33,497 nt of DNA, from the NCBI GenBank assembly GCA_021204405.1, contig JAJPZJ010000015.1, positions 1-33,497 of the forward strand, read 5' to 3'. The position numbers and the translations under genes are program-made. Position 1 is the first letter of the stretch. The number at the start of each line of letters is the position of its first letter. Positions 1-8,624 of the stretch are shown piece after piece. Under the pieces are notes generated by a model. That model did not search any database. It saw only the letters and a program-made list of their open reading frames with translations, and was not told the origin of the DNA. The DNA is from Tannerellaceae bacterium. Lineage in GTDB: Bacteria > Bacteroidota > Bacteroidia > Bacteroidales > Tannerellaceae.

Positions 1-25
1 GACTTCAAATCCAGAATTTATAATA

Positions 26-47
26 GGACATTATGCGGATAATCATT
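26..47 (+). repeat. Left copy of 22-bp inverted repeat
   Basis: This 22-base segment is the exact reverse complement of 33446-33467. Its core ATTATgcggATAAT is itself a short palindrome. It lies 49 bp upstream of the first gene on the plus strand, and the partner lies just upstream of the last gene on the minus strand, so both copies point towards the adjacent gene. A 22-bp perfect match is not expected by chance in 33 kb. Whether it is a recombination site, a regulatory element or a dispersed repeat cannot be told from this sequence. Confidence 0.8.
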
Positions 48-96
48 TAATATTAATGTAGTAAATCTTTTTAAAGATATCCTTATCTTTGTCAAT

Positions 97-580
97 ATGA
101 GGAACTTTGTAACATCGGTAGCTGTAATCATGCTGGCACTGCTCATTTTTTTATGGGGGAGCCGGGGTGAATTCTATTACCTATTGTTGCAATGATTGCC
201 GTAGCGAAGGTATTGAAGTAGTGGTCGATAAAAAATGTTGTGAAATACATCATCATCATCATCTGGAACACGAAGATGCCCTGGGTGCATCCGGGCATAC
301 CCATGATGCCATCTGTATGGGCCACCAACACTGTGCGTCTGACGAAGACGAAGATGAAGATTGCTGCGGCCTGGAACGGATAGCCTTCGAATGGGAATCG
401 TCCGTTGTACAGATTCCTGTTTCCCAACCCGTTGCTACCGACCTGTTATGCTTTTCCAAATATAATATACCCCAGCTAACTGAGGCGGAGGTACAGCAAG
501 CTACCCCTTTGGAGGAGGTAAGGCCGCCCTTACTCTGTCCCCGCGTCTATCTCTCCCTCCTGACTACTTTATTAGTTTAA
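97..580 (+). CDS. HYC_CC_PP-like His/Cys-rich secreted protein (frameshifted)
   Basis: This is a putative small metal-binding protein of the cell envelope. ATG at 97 opens a hydrophobic leader (MRNFVTSVAVIMLALLIF), but this frame does not connect to the downstream frame, which is open from about 167 to the stop at 580. Removing one base from the T7 or G5 run at about 135-146 joins them into one protein of about 160 residues. The mature part has YCCNDC, KKCC, a run of five histidines, an acidic run (DEDEDED) before CC, and a late RPP, which recall the HYC, CC and PP motifs that name the family. The gene lies directly upstream of a TonB receptor and an HMA protein, an arrangement that suggests metal (perhaps copper) handling; that role is inference. 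An ATG at 130 is an alternative start. Confidence 0.6.
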
Positions 581-598
581 ATAAGGGTTTTTCTCTGT

Positions 599-2882
599 AT
601 GCCGGTTAGTCTTATCTATACCGGTCAACCTATATTTTACCCTATTTATCAATTAATAAAGTTAGAACTCTTGAAACAGTTTATTTATATATGGATGATC
701 TCCCTGGCTTGCTTGCCTGCCTTTGCTGCAGATATAGTCAGAGGATCTGTGTTTGATGAAAACAGCGTTCCTGTCATAGGCGCTAATGTATATTGGGAAG
801 GTGCCCGCAACGGAACGACAACCAATACGGAAGGCTATTTTGAAATAGCCCGTGCGGAAGGAGATGTAAACCTGAGTGTAAGTTATATCGGGTATACCAC
901 ACTGGTAGTTCCTGTTACCAACCCCGCAGAAGAATTACAACTTATCCTCAAAGGAGAAGTTGCCCTCGACGAGGTAATAGTAAGCGAACGCCGTATGGGA
1001 ACGATTGCCTCCCGCACCAGTGTACTGCAAACACAAAAGATCACTTACGACGAAATATGCCGGGCAGCCTGCTGTAACCTGGCAGAAAGTTTTGAAACGA
1101 ACCCTTCGGTAGATGTCTCCTATTCGGATGCCGCTACCGGAGCCCGCCAGATTAAATTGTTAGGACTGGCGGGAACCTATGTACAGATGCTTACCGAAAA
1201 CTATCCCAACTTCCAGGGAGCTGCCTCTTTATACGGATTGGATTATGTACCCGGAGCCTGGCTGGAAAGCATCCAGGTATCGAAAGGAACCTCTTCGGTA
1301 AAAAAACGGCTATGAAGCCCTGGCAGGACAGATCAATGTAGAGTTTAAGAAACCTCCTACGGCCGATATCTTTTCGGCCAATGTATTTGCCAGTGATGCC
1401 GGCCGGTATGAGTTTAACACAGATGCCTCCTGGCATATCAATGAAAACCTCTCTACCGGACTGCTGGTACATTATTCCAACGATAAACGGCAGCATGATG
1501 GCAACCACGATGGCTTTCTGGATACTCCCCTGAAAGAACAGGTAAACGTAATGAACCGCTGGGCGCACCGGGTGGATAACTATGTAGCACAATATGGCGT
1601 ACGGTACCTGCATGAAGACCGGATAGGCGGTCAAGCGGATAAACATCACGACTTTGCCGATCCTTATAAAGTTGAGCTGCATACCAACCGCGCTGAATTT
1701 TACACCAAGCAAGCGTATATCCTGGACAACGAAAAGGTGGAAAGTGTAGCCCTGATCTTCTCCGGCTCTTACCACGAACAAAAGTCGATGTACGACCGTA
1801 CCCCTTACAACGTATACCAGAATAATATCTATGCCAGCCTGTTGTATGAAAAAGAATTTGCGCCGGCACATAGCCTGAGTACAGGGCTGAGCCTGAATTA
1901 TGATGGATTTGATGAAAACCTGGCGCAGGGTGGTATGCGTACTACCTACGACCGTACGGAAGTAGTGCCCGGTACCTATGCACAATATACCTACAACCTG
2001 AACGATAAACTGATCGTGCTGGCGGGTGTACGTGCCGACTACAGTTCGCTGTACGACTTTTTTGTAACGCCCCGGCTGCATCTCAAGTACAACCCGGTGG
2101 AATGGTTGCATCTGCGCGGATCGGTAGGAAAAGGGTTCCGTACTCCCAATGTCCTGGCAGAGAATAATTTCCTGCTGGCCAGTAGCCGCAGGTTGGAGAT
2201 TGCTGATCACCTCAAACAGGAAGAGGCCTGGAATACAGGGTTAAATATCTCTTTCTATATTCCGCTGTTTGATAAAGAACTGGCACTTACAGGCGAATGG
2301 TATTATACCAACTTCCTGAGCCAGGTGGTGGTCGATATGGACACCGACCCCCATGCCGTTCGTTTTTACAACCTCGATGGTAAATCCTATTCAAGCAACT
2401 ACCAGGTAGAAGCCTCGTATCCCTTTTTCCGCGGCTTTACCTTAACCGCCGCTTACCGGTATACCGATGCAAAGACCGATTACAAAGATTACGAAGGTAC
2501 TATCACCCGGATAAAAAAGCCGCTGACCAGCGACTATAAAGGGCTGCTGACTGCCTCTTACCAGACCCCGCTCAAGAAATGGCAGTTCGACCTGACCGGC
2601 CAGTTCAACGGGGGTGGACGGATGCCGGCACCGGATAAGGAAAATCCGCTTTGGGATACCAAGTTCAACTCCTATACGGTAGTAAATGCCCAGGTTACGA
2701 AATATTTCCGGACATGGTCTGTCTATATAGGATCGGAGAACCTGTTTGACTATACTCAGAAGAACCCTATTATCGACGCCGCTAATCCGCGCGGAGATAA
2801 TTTCGACGGTTCCATGGTATGGGGCCCGGTACACGGGCGTAAATTATATCCCGGCCTGCGTTTCAACATAGGCCGGGATTAA
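599..2882 (+). CDS. TonB-dependent receptor with carboxypeptidase-like domain (frameshifted)
   Basis: Outer-membrane receptor for TonB/ExbBD-driven uptake, about 740-760 residues when repaired. After a signal peptide (ending near LPAFA) comes a carboxypeptidase-regulatory-like beta-sandwich (RGSVFDENSVPVIGANV, TNTEGYFEI), then a plug domain, then a 22-strand-type barrel ending in a terminal aromatic-type strand (YPGLRFNIG). The frame breaks at an A7 run at 1300-1306. With six A the reading continues as GTSSVKNGYEALAGQINVEF, the classical plug signature, so the two halves (599-1315 and about 1315-2882) are one gene. The start is uncertain: ATG at 599 adds an unusual N-terminal extension, while TTG at 671 gives a neater signal peptide. 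Neighbouring HYC_CC_PP-like and HMA genes suggest a metal or metallophore substrate, which is inference. Confidence 0.88.
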
Positions 2883-2917
2883 AAAACGAGAATTATTAAC
2901 CTTTTAATATAAGTAAT

Positions 2918-3253
2918 ATGAAACAGTATGTTGTTATCCTTCTATGTGCACTTTTCAGCTTCTCAACAGCGGTCGCACAGGAAAGTAAAAACAAAAAAGA
3001 AACAGTTACCTTCTATGTGCAAGGCATGGACTGTAATAACTGTGTAAAAAAGATTGAAAAGAATATCGCATTCGAAAAGGGAGTTACCGACCTCAAATGC
3101 GACCTGGCAACCCATACGGCTGTAGTGACTTATAAGCCGGATAAAACTTCTCAAACCAAACTGGCTTCTGCCTTCAAAAAGATCGGAATGGAAGCTACTC
3201 CGGTAGACGGTGGCGCCGGCTGTGTAATCGATCCTGCTAAAAAAAGCCAGTAG
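2918..3253 (+). CDS. Periplasmic heavy-metal-associated (HMA) domain protein
   Basis: Small secreted metal-binding protein of 111 residues. An N-terminal signal peptide (residues 1-20, ending STAVAQ) is followed by one MerP/Atx1-type HMA fold with the metal-binding loop MDCNNC (GMxCxxC type), which in this family binds Cu(I), Zn(II) or Hg(II) through its two cysteines. It ends with TAG. It lies 35 bp after the TonB receptor and is probably co-transcribed with it. I infer that it works as a periplasmic metal chaperone or buffer for the metal handled by the receptor. The metal cannot be assigned from sequence. Confidence 0.9.
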   Translation: MKQYVVILLCALFSFSTAVAQESKNKKETVTFYVQGMDCNNCVKKIEKNIAFEKGVTDLKCDLATHTAVVTYKPDKTSQTKLASAFKKIGMEATPVDGGAGCVIDPAKKSQ

Positions 3254-3305
3254 GCATTTCGTATTTAACACATTTATTTATAAGAAGTTCATATCTTTGT
3301 AAAGC

Positions 3306-3473
3306 GGTTGTCTCAAAAATATAATTTACATAAAGGTAAATAAACAACCTGTTCCCGGACTTGATCCGGGATCGCAAAAGAACAGGCCGGTATCTATTTT
3401 TATAATTTATACCACTTGTTTTGATGCGGTTCCCGCCTTCGCGGGAAACTGATTGGGACTTTTTGAGACAGCC
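3306..3473 (+). mobile_element. MITE-like element with 14-bp terminal inverted repeats
   Basis: The ends ggttgtctcaaaaa (3306-3319) and tttttgagacagcc (3460-3473) are inverted repeats with one mismatch and enclose 168 bp without coding capacity. Inside are two perfect hairpins: tcccgga/tccggga (3353-3371) and ttcccgc/gcgggaa (3430-3447). Ends of the GGCTGTCTCAAAA kind are familiar from DDE-transposase insertion sequences and their MITEs. No convincing target-site duplication is visible. It fills most of the 330-bp gap between the HMA gene and the sigma factor gene, where I see nothing else. Confidence 0.65.
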
Positions 3474-3583
3474 ACTTTTTTTATCAGTAAAATTAACACA
3501 GGATAAGTGCAGCATTTTCCTTATTCTGTGCATCATAGTTATTGAAGATTTTTTCGGAAAAGACCCTGAAGGCACACAACTGA

Positions 3584-4111
3584 ATGAATGAACAACAACT
3601 AATAGAAGGTTGTAGGAAGGGAGAGAGACTAGTCCAGAAAAGGCTTTACGATACATATTTCCGGAAGATGATGGGAGTTTGCCTGCGGTATGTAAACGAC
3701 AGGGAAACCGCTCGTGATCTGTTGCAGGATGGTTTTGTAAAGGTTTTTACCAGTCTGGGTTCTTATACCGGGGCCGGTTCATTCGAAGGTTGGATGCGTA
3801 AGATCTTTGTCAATTGTGCGTTGGAATATTTGCGTAAGTCGGATGTGTTGCGTGAATCGACCGATCTCGACCATACGGCCGAGCTGAGCCAGCCGGACAG
3901 TTCTGTGATCGCTAAGTTATCGGCCGACGAACTAATGCAGCTGATCCAGGAACTCCCTTCAGGTTTCCGTACGATCTTTAACCTGTTTGCTATCGAAGGA
4001 TATTCACATAAAGAGATCGGAGAGTTATTACATATCACAGAGAGTACCTCCCGCTCGCAACTAACACGTGCCAAACAATTATTACAACGCAAAATTCAAA
4101 CCTTGTATTAA
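3584..4111 (+). CDS. ECF-type RNA polymerase sigma factor
   Basis: Alternative sigma factor of 175 residues. Region 2 (about residues 20-90) contains YVNDRETARDLLQDGFVKVF and a GSFEGWMRKI stretch. Region 4 (about 115-170) has a helix-turn-helix (YSHKEIGELLHITESTSRSQ). No FecR-type gene follows; the next gene, 5 bp downstream, encodes a membrane anti-sigma candidate with an outer-membrane barrel. This matches the sigma plus dual membrane-spanning anti-sigma (Dma-type) pairs known in Bacteroides. The likely regulon includes the two NigD-like lipoproteins downstream, which is inference. Confidence 0.92.
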   Translation: MNEQQLIEGCRKGERLVQKRLYDTYFRKMMGVCLRYVNDRETARDLLQDGFVKVFTSLGSYTGAGSFEGWMRKIFVNCALEYLRKSDVLRESTDLDHTAELSQPDSSVIAKLSADELMQLIQELPSGFRTIFNLFAIEGYSHKEIGELLHITESTSRSQLTRAKQLLQRKIQTLY

Positions 4112-4116
4112 CGAGC

Positions 4117-5346
4117 ATGAAAGAAAGAGACGAAATAGATAATATATTCCGTTCCGGATTACACGATTGGGAAGCGGATACATTACCGGAAGACTGGGAG
4201 GCAATAGCCGGCCGGTTAGACGAAGGTAAGCGTATCCCGTTGCGCCGTACCCTGCGTTATTGGGTAGCGGCGGCAGTTGCGTCGGTTGTAGTGGTAACGG
4301 GCGGTCTCTATTGGTATAACCTGGAATTACCGGAGGTGCCGGTTGCACGCCAATTGCAACTGCCGGAAGAATTGCCTCTACAACCCTTAGCGCAGGGAGA
4401 AAATACACTCCCGCAGGTTGTCCCTGCCGAAAAAACAATTCCTGCAACAAGGCCGGTAGTGGCTGTTGCAAAGCCTATTCAGGTTACTGCTCCTGCGGAT
4501 ACCGAAGGTGCTGATATGGTTAAACGCCCTGTCGTTCCGGTTACTCCGGAAACGAAAGAAAAAGAAGCGGTTACTCCTATCATAAAAGAAGATAAGGAGT
4601 TGGCAGATGTTGCTTCATCCCCTGTTACCCTGCTGGCAGATGCCGGTGTGGTAGCCAAAAAAGAGGAGCCTGTACAACGTCGTCGCTGGAGTTTGGGTAT
4701 GGGAGGAGGTAGTGTAACGGCCGGTAGTGCTGAAAACTCTATTCAGACATTTGCTTTACGTACGACTACCCAGCAAAGTGAAGAGCTGATGTACCTCAAT
4801 TCAGCAGCATCTAATTTTACAACAGAATTACCTAAAACAAATATCCGCCATAAAACGCCTGTATCGGTAGGGGTATCGGTTAGTTATGCCTTGAACGACC
4901 GGTTTTCATTGCTATCCGGCCTTACCTATTCCCTGCTCCGTTCCGACTGGAAAACCAACGGGCAGTACCATGGGGAGACAGTGCAGAAATTGCATTTCCT
5001 GGGACTACCTTTATCCGTTGCCTATAAAATAGCCGAGTGGAATAACTTCCATTTCTATGCGGCAGCAGGCGGAATGACCGAGGTCAATGTAGCCGGCCGT
5101 GTACAGTCTAAAATCATGCAGGATAACAACGAAATCATTAAGCGTAATGAATCGGAACGCATGCAGGAATGGTTATGGTCGGTAAATGCCAGGGTAGGAG
5201 TAAGCTATCCGGTATTCCGGTATGCGAGCCTGTTTGCCGAAATCGGTGCATCTTACTATTTTGATAATGGAAGCAGTATAGAAACCATACATTCGGAGAA
5301 ACCATTTAACGTTAACCTCCAGTTTGGTGTCCGTCTTGGATTTTAA
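4117..5346 (+). CDS. Dual-membrane-spanning anti-sigma factor with C-terminal outer-membrane beta-barrel
   Basis: Protein of 409 residues with a composite architecture. A short acidic cytoplasmic N-terminus (IDNIFRSGLHDWEADTLPED, a sigma-binding type of region in this family) leads to one transmembrane helix (about residues 47-67). A long Pro/Val/Lys-rich segment (about 75-185) follows that could cross the periplasm. The rest (about 190-409) alternates beta-strands typical of a PorT/OmpA-like 8-strand barrel and ends in the strand FGVRLGF. Such proteins link an outer-membrane signal to a cytoplasmic sigma factor and are known in Bacteroides as dual membrane-spanning anti-sigma factors. Its position just behind the sigma gene and ahead of NigD-like lipoproteins supports that reading. 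The family assignment is from architecture and context. Confidence 0.8.
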   Translation: MKERDEIDNIFRSGLHDWEADTLPEDWEAIAGRLDEGKRIPLRRTLRYWVAAAVASVVVVTGGLYWYNLELPEVPVARQLQLPEELPLQPLAQGENTLPQVVPAEKTIPATRPVVAVAKPIQVTAPADTEGADMVKRPVVPVTPETKEKEAVTPIIKEDKELADVASSPVTLLADAGVVAKKEEPVQRRRWSLGMGGGSVTAGSAENSIQTFALRTTTQQSEELMYLNSAASNFTTELPKTNIRHKTPVSVGVSVSYALNDRFSLLSGLTYSLLRSDWKTNGQYHGETVQKLHFLGLPLSVAYKIAEWNNFHFYAAAGGMTEVNVAGRVQSKIMQDNNEIIKRNESERMQEWLWSVNARVGVSYPVFRYASLFAEIGASYYFDNGSSIETIHSEKPFNVNLQFGVRLGF

Positions 5347-5384
5347 TTAGTAAAACAGATAATCACATAAATAGTTAATTAGAA

Positions 5385-6158
5385 ATGAAAAGTTTAAAAT
5401 TGTTTTTTATAACAGCACTTGCAGCTGTTGCTTTGTTGACGTCGTGTTTGGATGGTGATAATATTTCTTCTGGATATGATTATGGAGTAGTAAAATATAC
5501 TTCCGGATGCCCATTGTTGTATATTACAGGAAGTCCATTACCATTGTATTCAAGCCAGTTTATGACTGCAGATGATGGAGATTGTTACTTTGTACAGTTT
5601 GAAATTGATTTTGATGAAGAACCTAATGCAAATGCAAATAAAACCGGTTATTATATTCCTACTCTTACAAGTATAACACCTATAGATAAAGGTAGTACAA
5701 GAAGTTTTTCCATGGATACCACTAATTTTGAATTTCTTACTAGTGAATTGGCGCCTGTTGATTTAGAAATTCAGGCCTTTCAATATCAGCAAGATTATTT
5801 ATTTTTAGCTGCTGCCATTGAGAAACTTGGAACAGGGCAGGTGAATGACTATATTATTTATTATGATTTAGATTGGGAACCTGTTCTAGAAAATGGAGTG
5901 AATGTTTACGAGGTTTTCCTCAGAGTAACCAAAAGAAGCGAAGGAAAAGAGACATCTAGCACCGGAGTGGAATATAATGCTTTTAACATGTCTTCTTTTT
6001 GCCGTCAAATAGAACTACTTGAAACTGGTAAAGGGAATAAAAATTCAGGCTTTAAATTAATTTATATTAATCAATTTAACACTGACTCTACTGGTGTAGC
6101 CAAGTGGGGTGAAACAAAATATGTACCGCTTGAATTTGAAGATAATAGTCAAAATTAA
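5385..6158 (+). CDS. NigD-like lipoprotein (paralogue of 7583-8368)
   Basis: Predicted lipoprotein of 257 residues. The signal peptide ends in the lipobox LLTSC (Cys21). The mature part aligns by eye with the lipoprotein at 7583-8368: ADDGDCYFVQFEIDFD against VDNDACYLFDIRFD, TGYYIPTLTSITPID against TGYYTGDVISITGPID, and a later VNVYEVFLRV against RKIYDFYFRA. This layout (short N-terminal barrel-like part, then a larger beta-rich domain) fits NigD-like lipoproteins, but I cannot confirm the family. The gene is distinctly AT-richer than its neighbours 3584-5346, suggesting recent acquisition together with the toxin gene that follows. Confidence 0.7.
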   Translation: MKSLKLFFITALAAVALLTSCLDGDNISSGYDYGVVKYTSGCPLLYITGSPLPLYSSQFMTADDGDCYFVQFEIDFDEEPNANANKTGYYIPTLTSITPIDKGSTRSFSMDTTNFEFLTSELAPVDLEIQAFQYQQDYLFLAAAIEKLGTGQVNDYIIYYDLDWEPVLENGVNVYEVFLRVTKRSEGKETSSTGVEYNAFNMSSFCRQIELLETGKGNKNSGFKLIYINQFNTDSTGVAKWGETKYVPLEFEDNSQN

Positions 6159-6184
6159 TAAATTGTAAAAATAGGATAGTACGA

Positions 6185-7331
6185 GTGTTATCAACTCTAA
6201 AGCTAGTCAAAAGTAAATTAAAAAGTTTTTATATAAAATTTGAATTTGAAGAAAAAAAGAATTAGAATTACAAACACGTGCAACCCTTCCTGCAAATATT
6301 TTAGATCAGTTAAATGGTATTCCTGTCAATATTAAGTTAGTAGGAGAGCCTAGTTATCCTTATTTAAGTGCACAAACATCAGGGATAATTATTAATTTGT
6401 ACAGCAAAGATGATGGAAGCAAAAGACAACGCTGGAATATAAAAAAGCTACAGGGTTTGGTATTCCTGAGAATGCTTATGGAATTTCTATTACAGGAGGA
6501 ACTAAATATGATAATTCAAATCTTTTTCCAAATGGTATTTTACCTGATAAAATTACTCCACGTATTGCTCCAATGGGAGGAGGAGGAATTACGCTTTTAA
6601 AAAGAATTCCAAATACAGATTATTATTATCTTTATAATGAAATGGCTGAATTTGGTACATTCCCTACATCTCCATACTATTTACATTCTGAAAAAGCTAA
6701 GGGAAGAGATTTAAAATATTCTCTACAAAGTCAAACAGGCGGTAGAGATCGTTGGGAAATTATTCCCATAGAGGATTTTGAGTTAACGGATATTTCATAT
6801 GCTTTTGTTGCAGGAGATAAAATTAACTTAAATCCACAATTAATAAGAACTGAAAATTTAGTAAATAATACGAATAGTTCTGTTTCAAAAAAAATGGTGG
6901 TTAATGAAACAGTAAGTGAGACTTCCAATTTTTCTAAAGTACAAGGCTTAAATATTTCAAATAAAATAAGTGCAAGTATAAAAGTGGGATTACCTAAAAT
7001 TGTAGACGGTATTATTAATGCAGATCAAACAACAACAAAAAATTGGAGTTATACCGTTGGTCAAAGCACTACCACAACGCGTCAGATTCAGGATGAATTC
7101 AATTTAACTATACCTCCATATAATACTTATAAAGTAGAATGCTTTATTTATAATTATGATGTAGACATTACTTATGTTGCTACTTTAAGAGGTAAATCTT
7201 CAGGCCGTACAATAAAAATGACTGGTAGATGGACTGGAAAAGAAGCTACACATATTGATTTTAAAGTATATGAGGCTAAATCAAACAATCTGATAAGTGT
7301 CTCTACACGAGAATTACTAATAACCGAGTAA
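6185..7331 (+). CDS. Aerolysin/ETX-MTX2-type beta-pore-forming toxin with lectin-like N-terminus (frameshifted)
   Basis: Putative pore-forming toxin of about 380 residues once repaired. The C-terminal half (about 6800-7331) has the aerolysin-fold signature: Ser/Thr-rich alternating strands (VVNETVSETSNFSKVQGL), an insertion-loop region, NWSYTVGQSTTTTRQ, then the long closing strand FNLTIPPYNTYKVECFIY. The N-terminal half has two lectin-type repeats ending LYSKDDGSKRQRW and GGRDRWEI, resembling beta-trefoil (ricin-type QxW) repeats. The frame breaks at A6 6441-6446 (one more A joins NIKK to ATGFGIPENAYG) and probably at A7 6252-6258. The start is unclear; GTG at 6185 is a guess and no signal peptide is visible. 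It is AT-rich and sits between two NigD-like lipoprotein genes. Toxin fold: fairly sure; target unknown. Confidence 0.72.
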
Positions 7332-7358
7332 TAAAAAATATTTTATCTGTTTTTAATA

Positions 7359-7389
7359 AAGAAGGTATCCAACATGGATACCTTCTTTT
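7359..7389 (+). terminator. Rho-independent terminator after the toxin gene
   Basis: Perfect 12-bp stem aagaaggtatcc / ggataccttctt with a 5-base loop (aacat), ending in a short T run. It lies 28 bp downstream of the toxin stop codon and separates it from the next lipoprotein gene. Confidence 0.85.
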
Positions 7390-7540
7390 GATTATAGTTG
7401 GAAGGGCTATGTTCTCTCTAATTAGTGAGTATAAAAATCTCTGAATCTGGACACACCTCAAAAAATAAAATACCACCTTCTTACGTTTCCTTTAACAAAG
7501 ACATTCATATTTTTTTAATGATCATACGAAACTCTTTTAC

Positions 7541-7548
7541 TACCTTTG
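7541..7548 (+). promoter_or_regulatory. Bacteroidota -7 box (TACCTTTG) of the second lipoprotein gene
   Basis: TACCTTTG matches TAnnTTTG and lies 34 bp upstream of the ATG at 7583. No clear TTG -33 element is present at the usual spacing, only a T-rich stretch at 7510-7517, so the promoter may be weak or need an activator or alternative sigma factor. Confidence 0.5.
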
Positions 7549-7582
7549 CCCCACAAAGTTGATAAAGAAAACAATTCGCAAA

Positions 7583-8368
7583 ATGAAAAAAGTTAAGTTA
7601 TTATTTCTGGTTACTTGTTTAAGCCTTTCTTTATACTCCTGTCTGGGTGATAGCCCTACCACCATGGTATTAGGTGCGCGCGAAGGAGTAGTAGAAGTAG
7701 GTACTACCAAGCTGATCCATTTGAAAGAACATGTTTTCTATGCAAGTAATTTTCAGAGTGTAGCTGTCGATAACGACGCCTGTTACCTGTTTGATATCCG
7801 TTTTGATAGTGGTGACCCGCTGAATAAAACCAGTATTGTGGAAGATTCTACCGGTTACTATACAGGAGATGTAATCAGTATTACCGGACCCATAGATCAG
7901 TTTACTTTATCTACCACTCTTACCGATACTACTGTAGCTTATAGAAACGACCGGCTGGTTACCAGTATGTATGATGAGAAGTATGCCTTAATTAAGGGAA
8001 AGCTATTCCTGTACACACAATTAAAAGAAAGAATGTCGTTGGAAATAGATAGCTTTTCTCTATCTGTCGATTTGCAGCAAGACTTTGAAGTAGATGATGA
8101 GGGACGTAAAATCTATGATTTCTATTTCAGGGCTTTTGAAATAAGTGTGCCAGAAGAGTCAGACTCTACCATTGTAAGCGAACGCCTGGTAAAAGTTTTT
8201 GATATAAATGAATTTTTCCGGAAAGCAGACCCCTCGTGGGAAGAAGATCATGCAAAAGAATACCATTTCCGGATTAATTATCCAACTGCTTTCAATAGCG
8301 ATACAACCGTTTGTATCTGGAGCAGAACTTCAAATATTTATACACTGGAAGTAACTTCAACTAATTAA
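7583..8368 (+). CDS. NigD-like lipoprotein (second paralogue)
   Basis: Predicted lipoprotein of 261 residues from ATG 7583 (MKKVKLLFLVTCLSLSLYSC, lipobox Cys20). An in-frame TTG at 7559 would add residues ahead of a good signal peptide and is less likely. It is a paralogue of the lipoprotein at 5385-6158 with conserved DxxACYxF, TGYY and IxxITGPID stretches. Its base composition matches the core genes better than the first copy does. It has its own -7 box and a strong terminator. Together with the sigma/anti-sigma pair upstream it is a candidate envelope-stress or vesicle-related lipoprotein, which is inference. Confidence 0.72.
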   Translation: MKKVKLLFLVTCLSLSLYSCLGDSPTTMVLGAREGVVEVGTTKLIHLKEHVFYASNFQSVAVDNDACYLFDIRFDSGDPLNKTSIVEDSTGYYTGDVISITGPIDQFTLSTTLTDTTVAYRNDRLVTSMYDEKYALIKGKLFLYTQLKERMSLEIDSFSLSVDLQQDFEVDDEGRKIYDFYFRAFEISVPEESDSTIVSERLVKVFDINEFFRKADPSWEEDHAKEYHFRINYPTAFNSDTTVCIWSRTSNIYTLEVTSTN

Positions 8369-8410
8369 TAACATATTAGTATATTATATACGGTTTAAAC
8401 CTATTTCTGA

Positions 8411-8450
8411 AAAGGGTGCATGCTTTTTGTAAATAGCATGCACCCTTTTT
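8411..8450 (+). terminator. Strong bidirectional-looking terminator
   Basis: A 13-bp stem aaagggtgcatgc / gcatgcacccttt around a 12-base loop, followed by T5. It ends the lipoprotein transcript. The rest of the gap to 8624 holds only the promoter at 8595-8602; I see no other gene there. Confidence 0.9.
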
Positions 8451-8594
8451 AATAATTCCTTGCATGCTTTTATCTTGAATTTATAACCCATGAAAAAGGT
8501 AGGAGTATAGCTGCAGGCACTGTAACTGAGACGCCCACCGGGTATCTCTACAATATAAAAACCGTCACTTAGCTATACATTGCACTTATTTTTA

Positions 8595-8602
8595 TACTTT
8601 TG
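8595..8602 (+). promoter_or_regulatory. Bacteroidota -7 box (TACTTTTG) before the Yip1-like gene
   Basis: TACTTTTG fits TAnnTTTG and lies 22 bp upstream of the ATG at 8625. A TTG at 8580-8582 is closer than the usual 19-20 bp, so only the -7 box is assigned. Confidence 0.5.
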
Positions 8603-8624
8603 TGATTCAAAAGAGTAAGTGAAG

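Noticed and set aside
84..91. TATCTTTG resembling a -7 box before the first gene
   Set aside because: It lies only five bases before ATG 97, which would make the mRNA leaderless, and no -33 element is present. It would fit better if ATG 130 were the start, but this is unresolved.
1300..1306. Programmed frameshift or phase-variable tract in the TonB receptor
   Set aside because: Similar single-base breaks at short runs occur in unrelated genes here, including a G3 site in a core gene, so error or decay explains it more simply.
1191..2210. Long minus-strand frame inside the TonB receptor gene
   Set aside because: It is the shadow of a strongly recognisable receptor on the plus strand; its translation has no domain or sensible start.
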